Below are positions 34,769 to 47,433 of a stretch of 64,000 bases of DNA, piece by piece (position 1 is the stretch's first letter; each line of letters opens with the position of its first letter). The notes below the pieces were generated by a model, which was not told the DNA's origin, searched no databases, and saw only the letters and a list, made by a program, of their open reading frames with translations. This DNA is from Diplosphaera chodatii (lineage: Eukaryota > Chlorophyta > Trebouxiophyceae > Prasiolales > Stichococcaceae), in assembly GCA_032358165.1 (NCBI GenBank), contig JAALGY010000012.1, forward strand, positions 1,302,001 through 1,366,000, read 5' to 3'. A program made the position numbers and the translations under genes.

Positions 34769-37586
34769 ATGAAGATGAGGGCGAAGTGGCCGTCGCTGCT
34801 GCTGTTGGTGTCGGTAATTCTGGCGGTCAAAGTGTCCTTGACCCAATGCGCACGGCCTCTTCACCTTGGTGAGCTCTGCCAGCAGCCTGATCGTAGCGAT
34901 CTGCGATCGCTTGCCTGCAAAAGATCCCAACAAGAGATATGCTCCAAGCATGTGTGGTTCTGGCGCCGTTTGCGTGACACTTATGGCGGTGCCCTAGCAC
35001 ATTGATGAAAATGATAATGCGCAGATCTGCGTGCATGCATGCTGCAGATACTCACTTCTGCCGTACTGCAGGTCGGAGGGCAGCACCAGCAGACAGCCTG
35101 CCAAAGGTGCCGCTGCAGCCATTCACACACGCAGGAAACAGCCTAGCCTGGCACCCCGTCTCACATGCACCTCTGGACATGCTTGTCAGCGGCTTTATTG
35201 CCAGACTTGCTGCAGGCACGCGGTTCGCTGTCGTCAGCAGCAATGAGACTGCTGGTCAGCATCAGCTGATGGTCACGTCTAGTGCGCAGCAGTTAGCTGT
35301 GGGACCGCAGCCAGCGCCTGAACTACAAGATGCACCGCTGGTCTTGGGTTCTACCGGATCCACCCGTCCCGCCGTTGACGATCAGCATATCTTGAACAAA
35401 ACCACAGCCACGGCGGAGACGATCACACCATTCGTGGAGGGTGCCTGCAGCTATGCAGGTGCTATGTTGGATGCAATTGATGAGTGGGTCCGCAAACACC
35501 AGCCTGATGCCAGGTATGCCCTGCATGCCATTGTGAATCACAGCCTGCCTCAACACCGTGTGGTAGCACAGCCTTCACAGACTTGTAATGGGTTATCCTT
35601 TGGTGTGCAGCGATTTTATTCCATCAAATCCACATGCTACCAAATATGGAGATGACTACCTTGCTGGTGCGCGGGATCTGAGCGACGCCCTGAATTGGGC
35701 GTACACCGTCTGGGATTATGAGCATGATGCAGAGTATGTCCACTGCCCAGCACAAATTGAATGCTGCAAGGCCACGCTTGCTTCCATTCTGCTGTTGCTA
35801 GGTGTATGTAGCCATGTGTATGTCAGAATGTCATAGTTTGTGCTGACTTGCACGTAGCATAATCCGATCCGTATCGTGACAGTGCACACCATAATCACAC
35901 ACACTGTGCTGCCATCGGTGGTTGCAGGGGTGCGCAGTTCAACAAAGGTGCTTCGGCGATGTGGAAAGAAATCGACTTTGCTGCAGCAGTGTGGTGGCAC
36001 CTGCATTCCGACCTAGCCAGAAGGTCGGGCTCACGATATCATCAGAAAACAACTTGCTGACTGCTGCAGACATGTGTATGCACTCCGTCTAGGCACAGCC
36101 TGCAGACCTTCTTGCCTTGTGCCAACTGCCTCAGGCATCAACATCCCAAGGTGATGGCGGCAACAAAGCATTCCAGTGCCTACCTGGCCGGTGGACGAGA
36201 TTTTGCACTAGAAATCGAAGAGGCCATCGACCTGTGCAAGGAGAAGCATCACATCCCTCAATGTCCCCAGCGTCCAGTAATGGCCCACCGCAGGTCGGTC
36301 CTCGGCCCATAGGTGTTGACACCGCCAAGTCAAGTTGCTATTGTCAAATTGCTTGCAGCGTGCCTGGTGTCTGCTCTGCTGTTGTTCGCACACTGCTTGG
36401 TGCAACTTGGGACCCTTGGTGTTCTGCACAATGCGATCAATTGCAGCGTACACATGTGTCCTGCCAGGATGCTATCACATGTGCAAGATGGGACTACCAG
36501 CAGTCAGGAGCAGGCTGGCGTCAGAGATTTGAAGCTGACTGCTGCGGCTGCCGCCAAGGCACAGCAGGAGCACATGCAGGCTGCTGAACTGCAGTGGGAC
36601 CCGTTGGGCTTCCGCCAGGTGCCCCCGGTGCCCTGCTGTTGCTCACCGGTATATTGCGTGATACATTGCAACCTCTTCGTTGGTGCACACCATATGTGGC
36701 AAATACTCGGCAGCTGGTGTGCTCTTCCAGCAATATTGTCCAGGAGTGTGACGACATGTAATTGACACGTCTGGCGCAGATGCCAATACGTCGGCGCTCC
36801 AAGGCAGCCGCCAGCAGTGCTGACTTGTCTGGGTTCCAGGTGTCTGCTGGTGATGCCAGCTCCGCCGCCGTCATGCTCAAGACCCTGAAGCGCCTGAATC
36901 GGGTGCGGTAGACCAGCAGCTGAAGCAGCCCATACTGTGCAAGGTTGACATGCAGCCAAGCTGATATGAGTTTATGTACATGCGGAGTTTGATGCGATGA
37001 TTGATGCAGGATGTGCTACCTGATGGCAGCAACCATGTCGGAGCACATTCCACTGCCAAGACAACGACCATGGCCTCTGACGACTTGCCACCTTCTGAGA
37101 TGCTGCCAGACTCGGCACCCTTCCAGCCGGGCGACTTCTACCTGTTCAATGACAAGACGGTGTGGCAGATGTTTACATGGAGACGCCTTGGTGCAGGGAC
37201 TCATCATGATACCATGGACCTGCTCCTACTTACGACAGCTGCTATCGCAAGCTGTCTGCCAGTGTGTCACAGCCGCATGCTTGCTTGCTGGGAGCCATAG
37301 CATAATGTTGCCTGTGCTTTGCCGCAGTTCCGGTACATGCACCACCGCCCGCTGATCCCGGCGCCGCTGACGCAGGTGATTGCCTGGCAGCGTGAACAAG
37401 TTGGTCAACAGAGTCATCGTAGAAGTATCGACACGGTTTAACCTGTCCTCCTGATCCCACCCATTCAGTGAGACTGTCTGCGTTCAGGTGCAGCAGCTGG
37501 CGCAAGATACCATTGCCGCCATCAAGAAAGGCAGTGACTCGTGGCTGACCCTGCCGCTCAAGCAACGCAGCGTCGCTGCGCACTGA
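34769..37586 (+). CDS. Unrecognised secreted protein with a duplicated YLAG-ARD motif
   Basis: Ten exons join in phase to 494 residues: 34769-34868, 35072-35513, 35611-35737, 35938-36023, 36135-36293, 36468-36618, 36780-36902, 37010-37159, 37328-37375 and 37488-37586. The N-terminus is a clear signal peptide (WPSLLLLVSVILAVKV, likely cut after a Cys-Ala). The body has N-glycosylation sequons near residues 90-150. Two related segments stand about 70 residues apart: HATKYGDDYLAGARDLSDAL and AATKHSSAYLAGGRDFALEI. Between them lies an aromatic helix (MWKEIDFAAAVWWHLH). The C-terminal third is Ala/Gln-rich, then basic, then FQPGDFYLFNDK. Weak points are the donors at 35738 (GTCCAC) and 37160 (GTGTGG). 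I do not recognise the family and assign no function beyond secretion. Confidence 0.65.
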
Positions 37587-37925
37587 AGACATGCACTTAT
37601 CAGCTGCTAGGCCTTGTGTACATTACGTTGTCCACTTGCATGATGGGTACGTACGATCTGTTGGCCGGCACTCTCTCCTTAGTTGTCGACTTGTCATGTT
37701 GTCATGCCTCACCATCAGCGCAACCAGTGGTGACTTATTAGTTTCTGTGCAATTTACACTGGCCTAGGGCATGCACTCGGCCGGTGATGGTCCTTCTACA
37801 CGATCCCATCGGATGCCCTCGATATCGATCACCGCGTCTGCTGTCAGGCTGCTGTTCACAAGAATGCGCCACAAACGCTGCTGTTTCCAAAGGATGTGGC
37901 ATGCACAGCCAGGCGGCTGACTGTG
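37587..37925. other. Convergent 3' intergenic region
   Basis: 339 bp between the secreted-protein gene (+) and SURF1 (-). TTACA at 37754-37758 reads TGTAA on the minus strand, 168 bases after the SURF1 stop, and could be its poly(A) signal. Confidence 0.5.
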
Positions 37926-39722
37926 TCAGCCGAGCGGCGGCTGTGGCAGCCGGCGGCGGCGCATGGCCACGAGGGCGGACACGGCGATGGCGCCCGACAG
38001 CGTGAACCAGGTGGCCGCGTAGTTGAGGTGCCCCTGCGGCATGACCGGGAACTGCAGCAGCTCCTCCCGTGTCTGCATACGTGCGCACAGACACATCAAC
38101 CGACAAGAAGCATCATGCCATCTCAGATGATCACGCTATCTAAGATGATGTACAGTATGTCAGTTGCCCAGCGCTGCACCAGCTGCTGCGCGAGGTTGAG
38201 CGGCAGGGCGCACCCTGGGCTCGGGGTAGGTCGCCGCCCGGTTGCCCAGGCTGGCTGTGCGGCCGCCCAGCACCTCCATGGCGCTTGGGCCAGCATCCCT
38301 GCAACCAACGTGCAGCTGGTTCTCTACATGAAGCTGCCCTTTCAAGGTGAGCGACGAGGCTCTACTCCTTGGCAGACAGCAGTGACAGTGCACGCTTTGC
38401 ACCTGCTGCCTTGCCGAGGACAGGGCGAAGTGATTGACAAATGGCATACCTGGGGTGCGCGTCCGTGACGGCCTCGATGAGCGGGGTGTCCGGGGGCAGC
38501 CCCGCTGCGCGCGCCAGCGCCGGGCCCTCCAGCCAGTACCAGTGCGCCGCCGGGTCGCCCGGCCCCGCGCCCGGCACGTTGTCCGGCACGAAGCCGCCGC
38601 GCGCCTCGCTCGCCCGCGTGACGCCCTCCACCCGCACCTGCTGCGCCCACCCAATACAGCATCAGCCGCCAGCAAGCAGACTAACCACAGCTTGCAATGT
38701 CAGCCGACACCTCGCCTGGCTGCAATCATGCCAAGGCCGAGCTCATGGCGATCGGCGAGACTCCTGAGCTGTGGCTCGTGGTCCCCTTCCCGGCAGCATC
38801 GGGCCGACGGCGGCGTGCCTGCTGCGGGGTGGCCCGGCGGTCGGGCTGCCAGGCGGCGGGCGCCCACCCGCGCACCACAATGGCCGCCGCGCCCCGCCCC
38901 GCGTCCCGCAGCGGCGTCACCACCAGCTTGCCGGCGATCGTGCCGCCCATCGCCGAGCGCGGGCGCGGCCCTGCGTGCGCACAGTCACCAGTCATGTGCT
39001 GCGGCGTGTCACCATGCATGCCTGCGGTGCCCACAGCAGTTCAGCGCCCGCTGGGTGCTGGGTCCTGGTGCTCCTTGAGGTTGAGCTGCAGACATGCTGG
39101 GGGTGTGCTCACCCACGAAGACGGTGTTGGCCTCGTCGAACTCCCCCTCAGCGGCCACCGGCGAGAACTCTGGCAGCCGCTCGGTGGTTGCAAATATGTC
39201 GACCGGCTCAGCCTGCATGGTGAATCACCATCTTCGAGACACGCACCTGATGTGCGTGCACATGACTTTCACCAGGCATCAAGACTGACACAGCCGCGAA
39301 CAAGCATGGCAGGGCAGCGGTTCCGCGGTGCAGCAACTGCTGAAGCTGACGCTGTCACTTACCCGCATCGCTGACAGCCGGTCGTCCAGCTGCTGCTGCT
39401 TTTCAGATCGACGCGCAAGCTGCCAGCTGCCGAGGCCTGCCGCGACCGCAGCGGGGAGCAGCAGCACGGGGCCCATGCTACGCGCGCCGCCGCCGTCGCC
39501 GCCGCCGCTGCCGGCTGCAGCGGCATGCTGTGGCGCCGTTTCAGCAGCGGGAGGCGCTGGAGGCTGTCCGCTTGCACCATCTGGTGAGGCTGCCGACGTC
39601 GCGATGCACCGCTGGACACATAGCAGGTTGCCGAAGCCTTGACGCGGGCACTGATCTGCAGTGGCCCTGCCGGCGTGCAGGAGCAGGCCGCTCAGCTGCT
39701 GGAGTGCGGCACCCCTGCGCAT
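37926..39722 (-). CDS. SURF1: SURF1, cytochrome c oxidase assembly protein (mitochondrial)
   Basis: Minus-strand exons 39722-39363, 39212-39113, 38970-38762, 38637-38450, 38298-38214 and 38072-37926 join in phase to 362 residues. An N-terminal mitochondrial presequence (MRRGAALQQLSGLLL, Arg-rich) and a Gly/Ala/Pro linker lead to the first membrane helix with the SURF1 signature GSWQLARRSEKQQQLDDRL. Then come GKLVVTPLRD, IVVRGWAP, GGFVPDNVPG, and near the end HLNYAATWFTLSGAIAVSALV, the second membrane helix with the conserved N-x-x-Y-x-x-TW pattern. SURF1 sits in the inner mitochondrial membrane and helps insert haem a into COX1. The third-exon donor (GGA|GTCTCG) is weak, but phase and total length fit. 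Normal family length is about 300; the extra is in the leader. Confidence 0.92.
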
Positions 39723-40299
39723 GGCGCCTGCGGCTACAAAGGCCTCAAACAACAGGGCGGTGGCAGACAATGATTCCACAGCGTCAGGGTCTTAGTTCGA
39801 ATCGATCTAATGTGACCGCTGCTGAACTTTGGCCATTGACAGCCACTGCACATGCATGGTGTGGGGATGCAACAGGCGCAACATGCACCTCTGCGATATG
39901 AGAACAACACTTGCCGCCGGACCACTTGCGACACACTTTTCAACAGTCTGTGCCTCTTCAGCAAGCCGATACATTGGGCATACAGTCCGCAATGAGCTCG
40001 AGCGAGGGAGCGTCAGCTTTGTTCAGTCCCCCTGCTGACGCAAATTACGGTTTGTCAGACCAGCTGGTCTGTCAGTCCTACAGCTGACACAGACTATTCA
40101 CCACTCCCGCGCTGGCATACCAGTTTACTCATGCACGAAAGTAAACGCGTGCCGACACCTACTTGAGTCTTGATGTGCTAGAGGTTGAGCGCCTTAGGGA
40201 CGGTGCCATACAAGAGGCTGTGTCGCTATACGGAGCTGCGTTCCAACTGTCTTGTCGCGCCGGGTGCGGGTCGGAGGGTGACCCCAACGCCTGTGGCGG
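39723..40299. promoter_or_regulatory. Divergent promoter region SURF1 / GH5 endoglucanase
   Basis: 577 bp between two divergent start codons, with no coding signal. Both promoters must lie here. I see no convincing TATA box or known operator. Confidence 0.45.
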
Positions 40300-43200
40300 A
40301 TGCATCTGAACAACATGAAGGGTGTCGGAGCTGGGGCGGTCAGATTATTGGCGTTGTTGGCTATTTTCTGCGGCATGCACATGCAGTGCGTGCATGCAGC
40401 GTCCCGGCAGCCGATGCTGTCAAAGGTTCGCAGCAGGCGACTACTGCAAGGTCGTGCAGACGGCGTCGCAAGCCGGGAATTGCTGTCGGACGCCAGCAAT
40501 AGCGCTGATGTGCCGACGGCGAGGCTGTTCGGCGCGTCGTCGCCCGCTGCTGCTGGCAGGCCACAGGTCACGGTGATCGGCGGTTTCGAGATCCCGCACA
40601 TCACGCAGCAGGTGCGTATGCTTGTTGTTGCTGCTGTACTTCTTGATGCAGCCTTACAGTATTCTGCGTTTGTGTCAAGACGTGTTTACTTGGCGTCAGT
40701 GGACATTGCACACCAAGTCGCGCATGCCCCGCCCGGGACAGACCGCAGGTTGATGTCTATAAGCCTACGCTCGGTTAGTTTCGCACGGCTACTTCATCCG
40801 CAGTGTCGCACGAGTCAGCGCTGACCATGCCGCGTGTGCAAGTTTTGCAGCGGGCTGTGACGCCAGCTCGTGTGTGCGCTGTTCGGAGTGACTACTTCGC
40901 CCTGGTGCTGATCGGCAGTCTCGGCGGCGGATATGTCGGCCCGTATGCCTTGTCAATCGATCTGCCGAAATTTACTTTGTGCGCGATATAGACTGCTGTG
41001 CATGCTGCCAGGAAATCGTACGAAATTTCGCCACCTGTCGAGCTCTCAACCGCATGCGTTTGCACAACCGCAGGTCGGATTCGGCGGGGGCCCGCGCACG
41101 CAGTACCGCAAGCTCCCGGCGGCTGCGCCTGCGGCCAGCGGCGACTCCTACCGCAACCAGGCGTCCCCGATAGCCTGCGAGGCGTCCACCACGGTGCGCC
41201 GCATCCCCATGTTGTTGCCTTGACGCCGGCTGTCCTCCACCAAATGACGCTTCTGCTACATTTTGCGATATGATTTCTGAGCTTGAAGTTTTCGCACATC
41301 CAGAGGGTCATCGGTCGAGGGTTCATGCGGCTGGTTTTGTCAATGGTGCAGGTGTCAGACCCCTGGCCGTGCGGGTTCCAGGAGGACGGCGACAAGTTCT
41401 TCTGCGCCAGCATCTCCATCATCTTCAAGAACTGGTAATGCCTATCGTGTGGATCACATCTGCCGTCTTGTTGTGCACCTGGAGCCACACGTGCTGCAGT
41501 TGCCCGCTGGATGGTGCCCTCACGCGGCAGCTCAATTCGATGCAGGGGAGACACAGCCATTCCCGCGCCGTGGAGCCTGCACGTAGATGCGCCGAGCTAC
41601 CTCGGCGTGCGCAACGCGTGGAACTGGAACGTGAGTGCTGCGGACAGCGGCGGCAACATCGACGGTGAGCTTGCCCCAGCTGCTTTCAATGTCATGGGCA
41701 TCGCCCGCTGCAACCACTATATCTTTTGCGGTATGACAGCACGCCATCAGCCTGCCATACGCATGTCATTGCATCGTGTGACCGGCATGAGCCCTTGGTC
41801 ACCTATCAGATGTGTTCTTGACATGCTTCACACAGGCACCGTTGAGAACGGGTGGCAGAGCCTGCCTGCGGGCGGTGCGCCCATCTCGTCACTGGGCGGC
41901 ATCTTCACCGGCAGCATCGGCACGTCCACCGCCTTCGTGCCCGCCAACATCGCCGTCAACAAGGCGAAGTGCATCGTCATCACGCTCTCTGGCCAGGGCA
42001 GCCCCGCGAATGAGGCGCCGCAGGATATCCCCATCATCGTGCAGGACCTTCCCCCGGTAAGGGCTTATGGTGTGCATGAGCCCATGCAGATATGTCTATG
42101 TAGCTGACAGCCAGACTTGGTGATGCTGGCTAGTTGTCCCGCAGCATATGGCCTGCCATGCAGAGGTGTAGCACCACTGCATATGTTGCCCTGCTTGTAC
42201 ACAAGCTCATCAGTATGACTCCCGATGCAGGTGATGCCCAACCCCCCGTCGCCACCGCCCCTGCCACCACAGCCCAACCCGCCGCCGGCGCCGCCAGCGC
42301 CGCCCTCCCCACCGCCACCACCGCCCAGGACTGACGGCGGGCAGCGTGGCATCAACCAGTTCGCCTTCTCGGTGCCGGCCATCTCGCAGTCGGTAGCAAT
42401 TGATGGTGGGCGAACCCATATAAGTTTGCTAGTATAGCGAGGCATCTTCAGTGTGATACAACCTGTGTGTCATTGTTGTCGAGCATCAACGTGGACCTAA
42501 GGCCATTGCACCTGCACGGGCATGTTGACTCACCGCTGGCACGATCCATCTGCTACAGCTGCCGGCACTGGTCTGATTGGCGTGGATGGCAAGCCGCTGG
42601 TGCTGAAGGGCATCAACTGGTTTGGCTATGAGTGAGTTACTGCCTGACCTTTACGTGTGTCCTGACACGTTGCTCTCCACCCGCGTGTGTCACCAGTCAC
42701 CCCAAGTCTTCAAGGCCAAACGGCAGTAAGCTGTTGTTGAGACTTTACTGGAAGTCACGTTGCCGTGCAGGGACAAAAACACGGCGCCTGACGGCATTTG
42801 GTACGGGTCGACAGCGATGTCGCGCGATGTCGCCACCATTGTGCGGCGCATGAAGCTGCTGGGCTTCAACGCCGTGCGGCTGCCCTTCTCCTTCAGCGAC
42901 CTGTGAGCTGGGCGCTCGGCCCTCCTCGCTGTTCTCCTTGCTGTGCATTGCTCACCGGCCTGCGTGTGCAATTGCAAGCATGGCCAGTCGGCTGATGTGG
43001 TTGCTCCCACCTGGACATGTGCATGAGCAAAGCCAGCTGCGCCGCAGGTTCACGCTGCCCCCCAAGAACTTCAACTGGGTGTGCCAGGAGGTGTCGGACC
43101 GGCAGCTGCTCGACGCCACCACCGCCCCGACCGTGAAGGTCACTGCCGGTGAGTGTCTCGTGGCTCCCACTCTTTCGGAGCAATGATACATCGCATCTGC

Positions 43201-46200
43201 ACACCTTCTTGCCCAGCTTGTGCGGAGTTAAAGAAAAAAGGGAAGACGAGTGCACGTGTTGAGTGGGGTTTGCTTCTGTTTTGCCACTTCCATATCAATC
43301 TTTCACATGAGAACCTCAACGCACCCTGCAACCCTGTGCCATGTGCGCTCGCAGACATAACGGTAGACAGCACGCTGCCCTTCAGCCCTGGCCACATCGC
43401 GGGCTCCTGCAACGACTACCTGCCCTCAGACTCCACCTTTGCACGCTTCCTGTGGAACGTGCACATGCTTGCTGCCAATGGCATGTATGTGCTAATCGAT
43501 GACCACTTGAACTTTGACACCACCATCATTGACAACTATGCTGGATGGGTCGCGGTGCGTCCTCCACTCCTTCTGTGTCCACCACTCTGAGAATTTAATT
43601 GCCAACACCTGTGCACATGCTGCGTGTGTTGAGCTAGAGTGAGTGATCCAGCATCCACTAAACTGCACCCTGCTGTGACCATGTCCATGTTATATTGCAA
43701 CCAATGGTTGAGGCCGCCTGCGCTTGTCTCCGTGCGTGCTGCAGGGCTGGAAGCGGGTGATGTCCAACATCGCGCTGGACCCGGTGTCCAAGGCGTTCGT
43801 GCTGTACGACATCCTCAACGAGCCGGACGCGCAGGGCCTGGGGTGGGACTTCATGACAAAGGCGTACCTGGACATCATCCAGGAGGGCCAGAACATTAAC
43901 CCCGGTACAGCATTTTTGAGGCACCAGTATTGAGGCACAGAGTCCAACTTTCTCATCTGGCTCATCTAGCTTCAAGCTATGAGCATTGACAACCTGTGGA
44001 CCACTGCTGTTTCAAAGGTGCACCATTCAGTACTAACACCTTGCACATGCAATGCCATACCGTCAAGCGGCGCCTTGACGTCGGTGCTGCCACCTGCAGA
44101 CGCCGTCTACTTCGTGGAGGGCTGCGGCCAGGGCGAGCTCGGCGCCAACTGGGGCGACGGCTTCGTGACAGACCCGTCCCTCATCCGCGCCGGCACCAAG
44201 AACGACCCCACCGGCTTCTTCACGGCAGTGGTCGAGAACGACTTCAAGTGCGGGCCCACACCCTGCCTTTGGTGATGTTGATGACTTCAGCACCAATTGT
44301 ACGCCGGACTCGCCCAACTGTCAGGCATCGCCACTGACACAGCATGTGCCACCGGACTGCAGGGTGGTGGTGTCCCCCCATGTGTACCCACCCACGATCA
44401 CCCGCGCCCAGTCCGCCTTCACCGGGCCAGCCTTCTGGACGAGGCTATCCTACTCCTTTGGCTACTTCAACACGGTCAGTGGGGTCTCACTACCCGTCTG
44501 TCCTTGTGCCATCAGATGCCTGACCAACATGGCAGGAGTCTTCTGGTGTGATAGTTGTCGTGTCAACAAGAGTGCACGCCCGACTCCCAGTGCTCTTGTC
44601 CATGCACATACATCCTGTGGAACGCGCCACTGTTCACCAGTCGTCGCGCCAACAACGCTCCTTCATTGGCTGCAGGGCAGCGGGTTCTGCACCAAGGCGG
44701 GCAAGTGCAAGACGTTCCCCGTCATCATCGGCGAATTCGGCTCTCGCCTTGTTGACGGGCGGGACATCGCGGTACGAAACTCGGCTGTGCTCATTGACAG
44801 TGGGCACCAAGCTTTGGACATGTCTCGCATGCACAGAATGAACAAGCTGACTCTGCTGCTATAAGTAAAAAGCGGAGCTATCACATGGTTCCGGAGGAGG
44901 CTGACCTGAGCTTGTTGCTGCGTGCAGTGCCTCAACGACTTTGCACTGTACATGAACAACACTGGGGCAGCAGTTGATGGCCTGCATGCCACCGTACGCT
45001 CCTGGTTCTGGTGGGCCTGGAACGCCAACAGCGGCGACACCGGTGGCATCGTGAGTCGGCACAATGCTTACCGCTTCGATGCTCTTACCATATGTCCATG
45101 TTCACCATGTACCTATCGTATCCAACTTTTGGTCCTCACCTCCTTCTGCTGCTGCGTGCTGTCCTTTGCAACGTTCAGCATGCGGGTGTGGCAGGTTGAT
45201 GACGACTGGTCGACCATCCTGTGGAACAAGGTCGACTATCTTGCTTCTGTGGGACTCGCTCCTTGGTATACACAGGTGTGCCAGTGTCAATCCGGCAACC
45301 ATGATGCCCTACTCCTTGAAGCCCTGACTGCTGCAGGATGCGCCTTACATCTGGTGTCGCACTGAGACCAAACAGTCTGGTACTGACAGTCATGCTGTGG
45401 CTGCCTGCAGCTCTCAGACTTTGCTGTGGAGGAGGTCTTTCCGCCACCCCCACCACCTCCCCCGCCACCACCTCCCCCGGCTTTCACTGCTCAGGCGCCA
45501 CCCCCATCGCCGCCCCCGCCGCCTCCGGCACCATCAGTGCCTGACACACCGCAGCAGCCCCAGACAGCAGCATCGCCACCACCGGACTCGCCACCAGCAC
45601 CTACCTCATCTCCACCACTCCTGCCGCTAACGGTCACCTCATCTCCACCAGACTTCCCACCAGCACCCATCTCCTCTCCGCCACCGCTCGCACCCAGGTG
45701 AATGAACATCAGCCACCCAGCCTGGCTCTGTTCAACGACATTTGTGGGCCTTAGGCCAGTACAGCTCGGCAGCGGGATGCTGAAGCAGCGCGGTCAAGCT
45801 GGCATCCTATGACATGCCATGGTTGCTGATGGGTAGCTCCCTCTGCCGAGCGCAGCCCGCCGCTCGCTGTGGAGCTGCTGGCCACCTGGACGCAGTGCGG
45901 CGGCAAGTCGGGCTGCACCGCCACCTCGGGCACCTGCTCCGATGCACCCTGGAGCGGCTGGAGCTGCGCCCCCGCCGACGGCTGTGTGCGCGCCGATCAG
46001 TGGTGGGTGCTCACGCTGAGCATTTCTGCCTTTGCGGATGTCACCCTGCACAACCCCGGAGTGCAGAATGAAGCGGGCAGGCTGGGAATGGGACGTGTCG
46101 CTGGCAGGCCAGGACTGCAGGCATGAGTGGGCAGTGGCAGCCTCTGCATCTGATGCAAGTGATAATTATGTGATCGTGCTTCTGAGGCATGAAGTTTGAC

Positions 46201-47433
46201 TGCATGTGCGGTGCATCCAGGTACTGGCAGTGCAGGCGTGGAGAAGCCACCACCGACCTCACAGCCACGACTGCCCCCACCACCAGCCCGACAGCAGCGC
46301 CCACAGCAAGACCCACATCAGCGCCCACTTCCAGCCCCATAGCAAGCGTCACATCATCGCCCACTTCCAGCCCCACAGCAGCCCCGAGCAGCGCGCCTAC
46401 AGATGCGCCGAGCTCGGCCCCCACCGAGGCTCCCAAAGCAGCGCCAACCACTGAGGCTCCCACAGCTGCGCCCACTACAGATGGGCCTACGGCGGCGCCC
46501 ACCGCTTTGCCAACACAGTCGCCAGCACAAGAGCAGACCACTGTGCAGACAGTGGGTCGTTATATGCAGTGCGGGGGCCGCGGCGCAGGCTGCACGGTGC
46601 GTGTGATCAAGCCGCAGCCGTTTGCAGATGTGCAAGCACGCAATGCATTGCCAACTGCCTGTACCTATACAGGAAAACTGAGACATGCTTTCATGGACAT
46701 GCAGGGCAGCTGCAACGACGGCACATGGGCTAATGTGCAGTGCGAGTCTGACGACGCCTGCGTCCGCCAGAACGAGTGGTGAGGCCTTGCCCGCATGACA
46801 CGGCTGCATCTCAGGCGAACAACCAAGGGAAAGTCTGGTCCATACTGTGGCATAATGTCACAACACCAGTATTCTGTGGCATAACGTCACAACACCAGTC
46901 ACGACAGCACACACATTTGCCGTAGGTACTACCAGTGCCTGGCGGCAGACACCCCAACATCGGCGCCAGTGCCGGTGCCTACACAGGCGGCCACTAGCAC
47001 TGACAAAGTGGGGCGCTCGTTCCCCATGTACTCGCAGTGCGGCGGCAGGTAAGGATGATCAAATGGAATTTTGGTGCTTCGACACACTGCCATCTGAAAC
47101 CTGCTGTTGCACGTGTTTGCATGAAGACAACGCCACATGACATGACATATTTGCTGAAGAGTTGCTTACGAACTACATGCACATGCACAGGAGTAACTGT
47201 CCCTCTGACATCAGCTGCGGTGACAATGTATGGGGCAGTGGCTGTGCAAGTGGCAGCTGCCAACGGCAGAATGAGTGGTGAGTGACAGCAGAGACTGCTC
47301 GAGTGCTGATGTGCCGGCAAGACCAGCCCTGCCCCGATCTGCACTTCCCTGTCCTTGCGGGATGGCATTTGCCACGGCAGAGTAGTAACAGTTTACGTGG
47401 CGCTTGCATTGCAGGTACTACCAATGTGTATAG
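40300..47433 (+). CDS. GH5 endoglucanase with N-terminal beta-domain, Pro-rich linkers and three CBM1-type modules
   Basis: Twenty-three exons (first 40300-40611, last 47415-47433) join in phase to 1,130 residues. A signal peptide (VRLLALLAIFCGMHMQCVHA) is followed at about residues 145-285 by a beta-rich, CBM-like domain (PWPCGFQEDGDKFFCASISI to KAKCIVITLSG) and a PPP linker. The GH5 catalytic domain spans about 345-760: GLIGVDGKPLVLKGINWFGYE, GFNAVRLPFSF, YVLIDDH, the acid/base Glu in YDILNEPDA (about 538), VSPHVYPP, the nucleophile Glu in IIGEFGS (about 680), and SWFWWAWN. A PPP linker leads to a first Cys-rich module (TQCGGKSGCT to ADQWYWQC), a Thr/Pro/Ala linker of about 95 residues, and two more modules ending NEWYYQC. 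These match fungal-type CBM1. The enzyme should hydrolyse beta-1,4-glucan outside the cell, in wall turnover or cellulose use. Other exons: 41074-41193, 41352-41434, 41546-41664, 41836-42056, 42231-42405, 42559-42631, 42771-42902, 43048-43148, 43355-43554, 43745-43904, 44100-44271, 44363-44474, 44676-44771, 44928-45050, 45195-45275, 45411-45697, 45856-46002, 46221-46596, 46705-46778, 46926-47048, 47191-47277. Confidence 0.93.
46845..46902. repeat. 29-bp tandem duplication in a GH5 intron
   Basis: Two head-to-tail copies of a 29-bp unit beginning ctgtggcataa (46845-46873 and 46874-46902), differing at three positions, inside intron 46779-46925. Confidence 0.9.

Noticed and set aside
36101..36135. 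CxxC motif (PCANCLRH) suggesting an Erv/ALR oxidase
   Set aside because: It lies in the intron of the phase-consistent model; including it would break the frame with the upstream exon.
39785..39815. GTTCGAATC word resembling a tRNA T-loop
   Set aside because: Flanking bases do not form the T-stem or an acceptor stem, and no D- or anticodon arm is present upstream.
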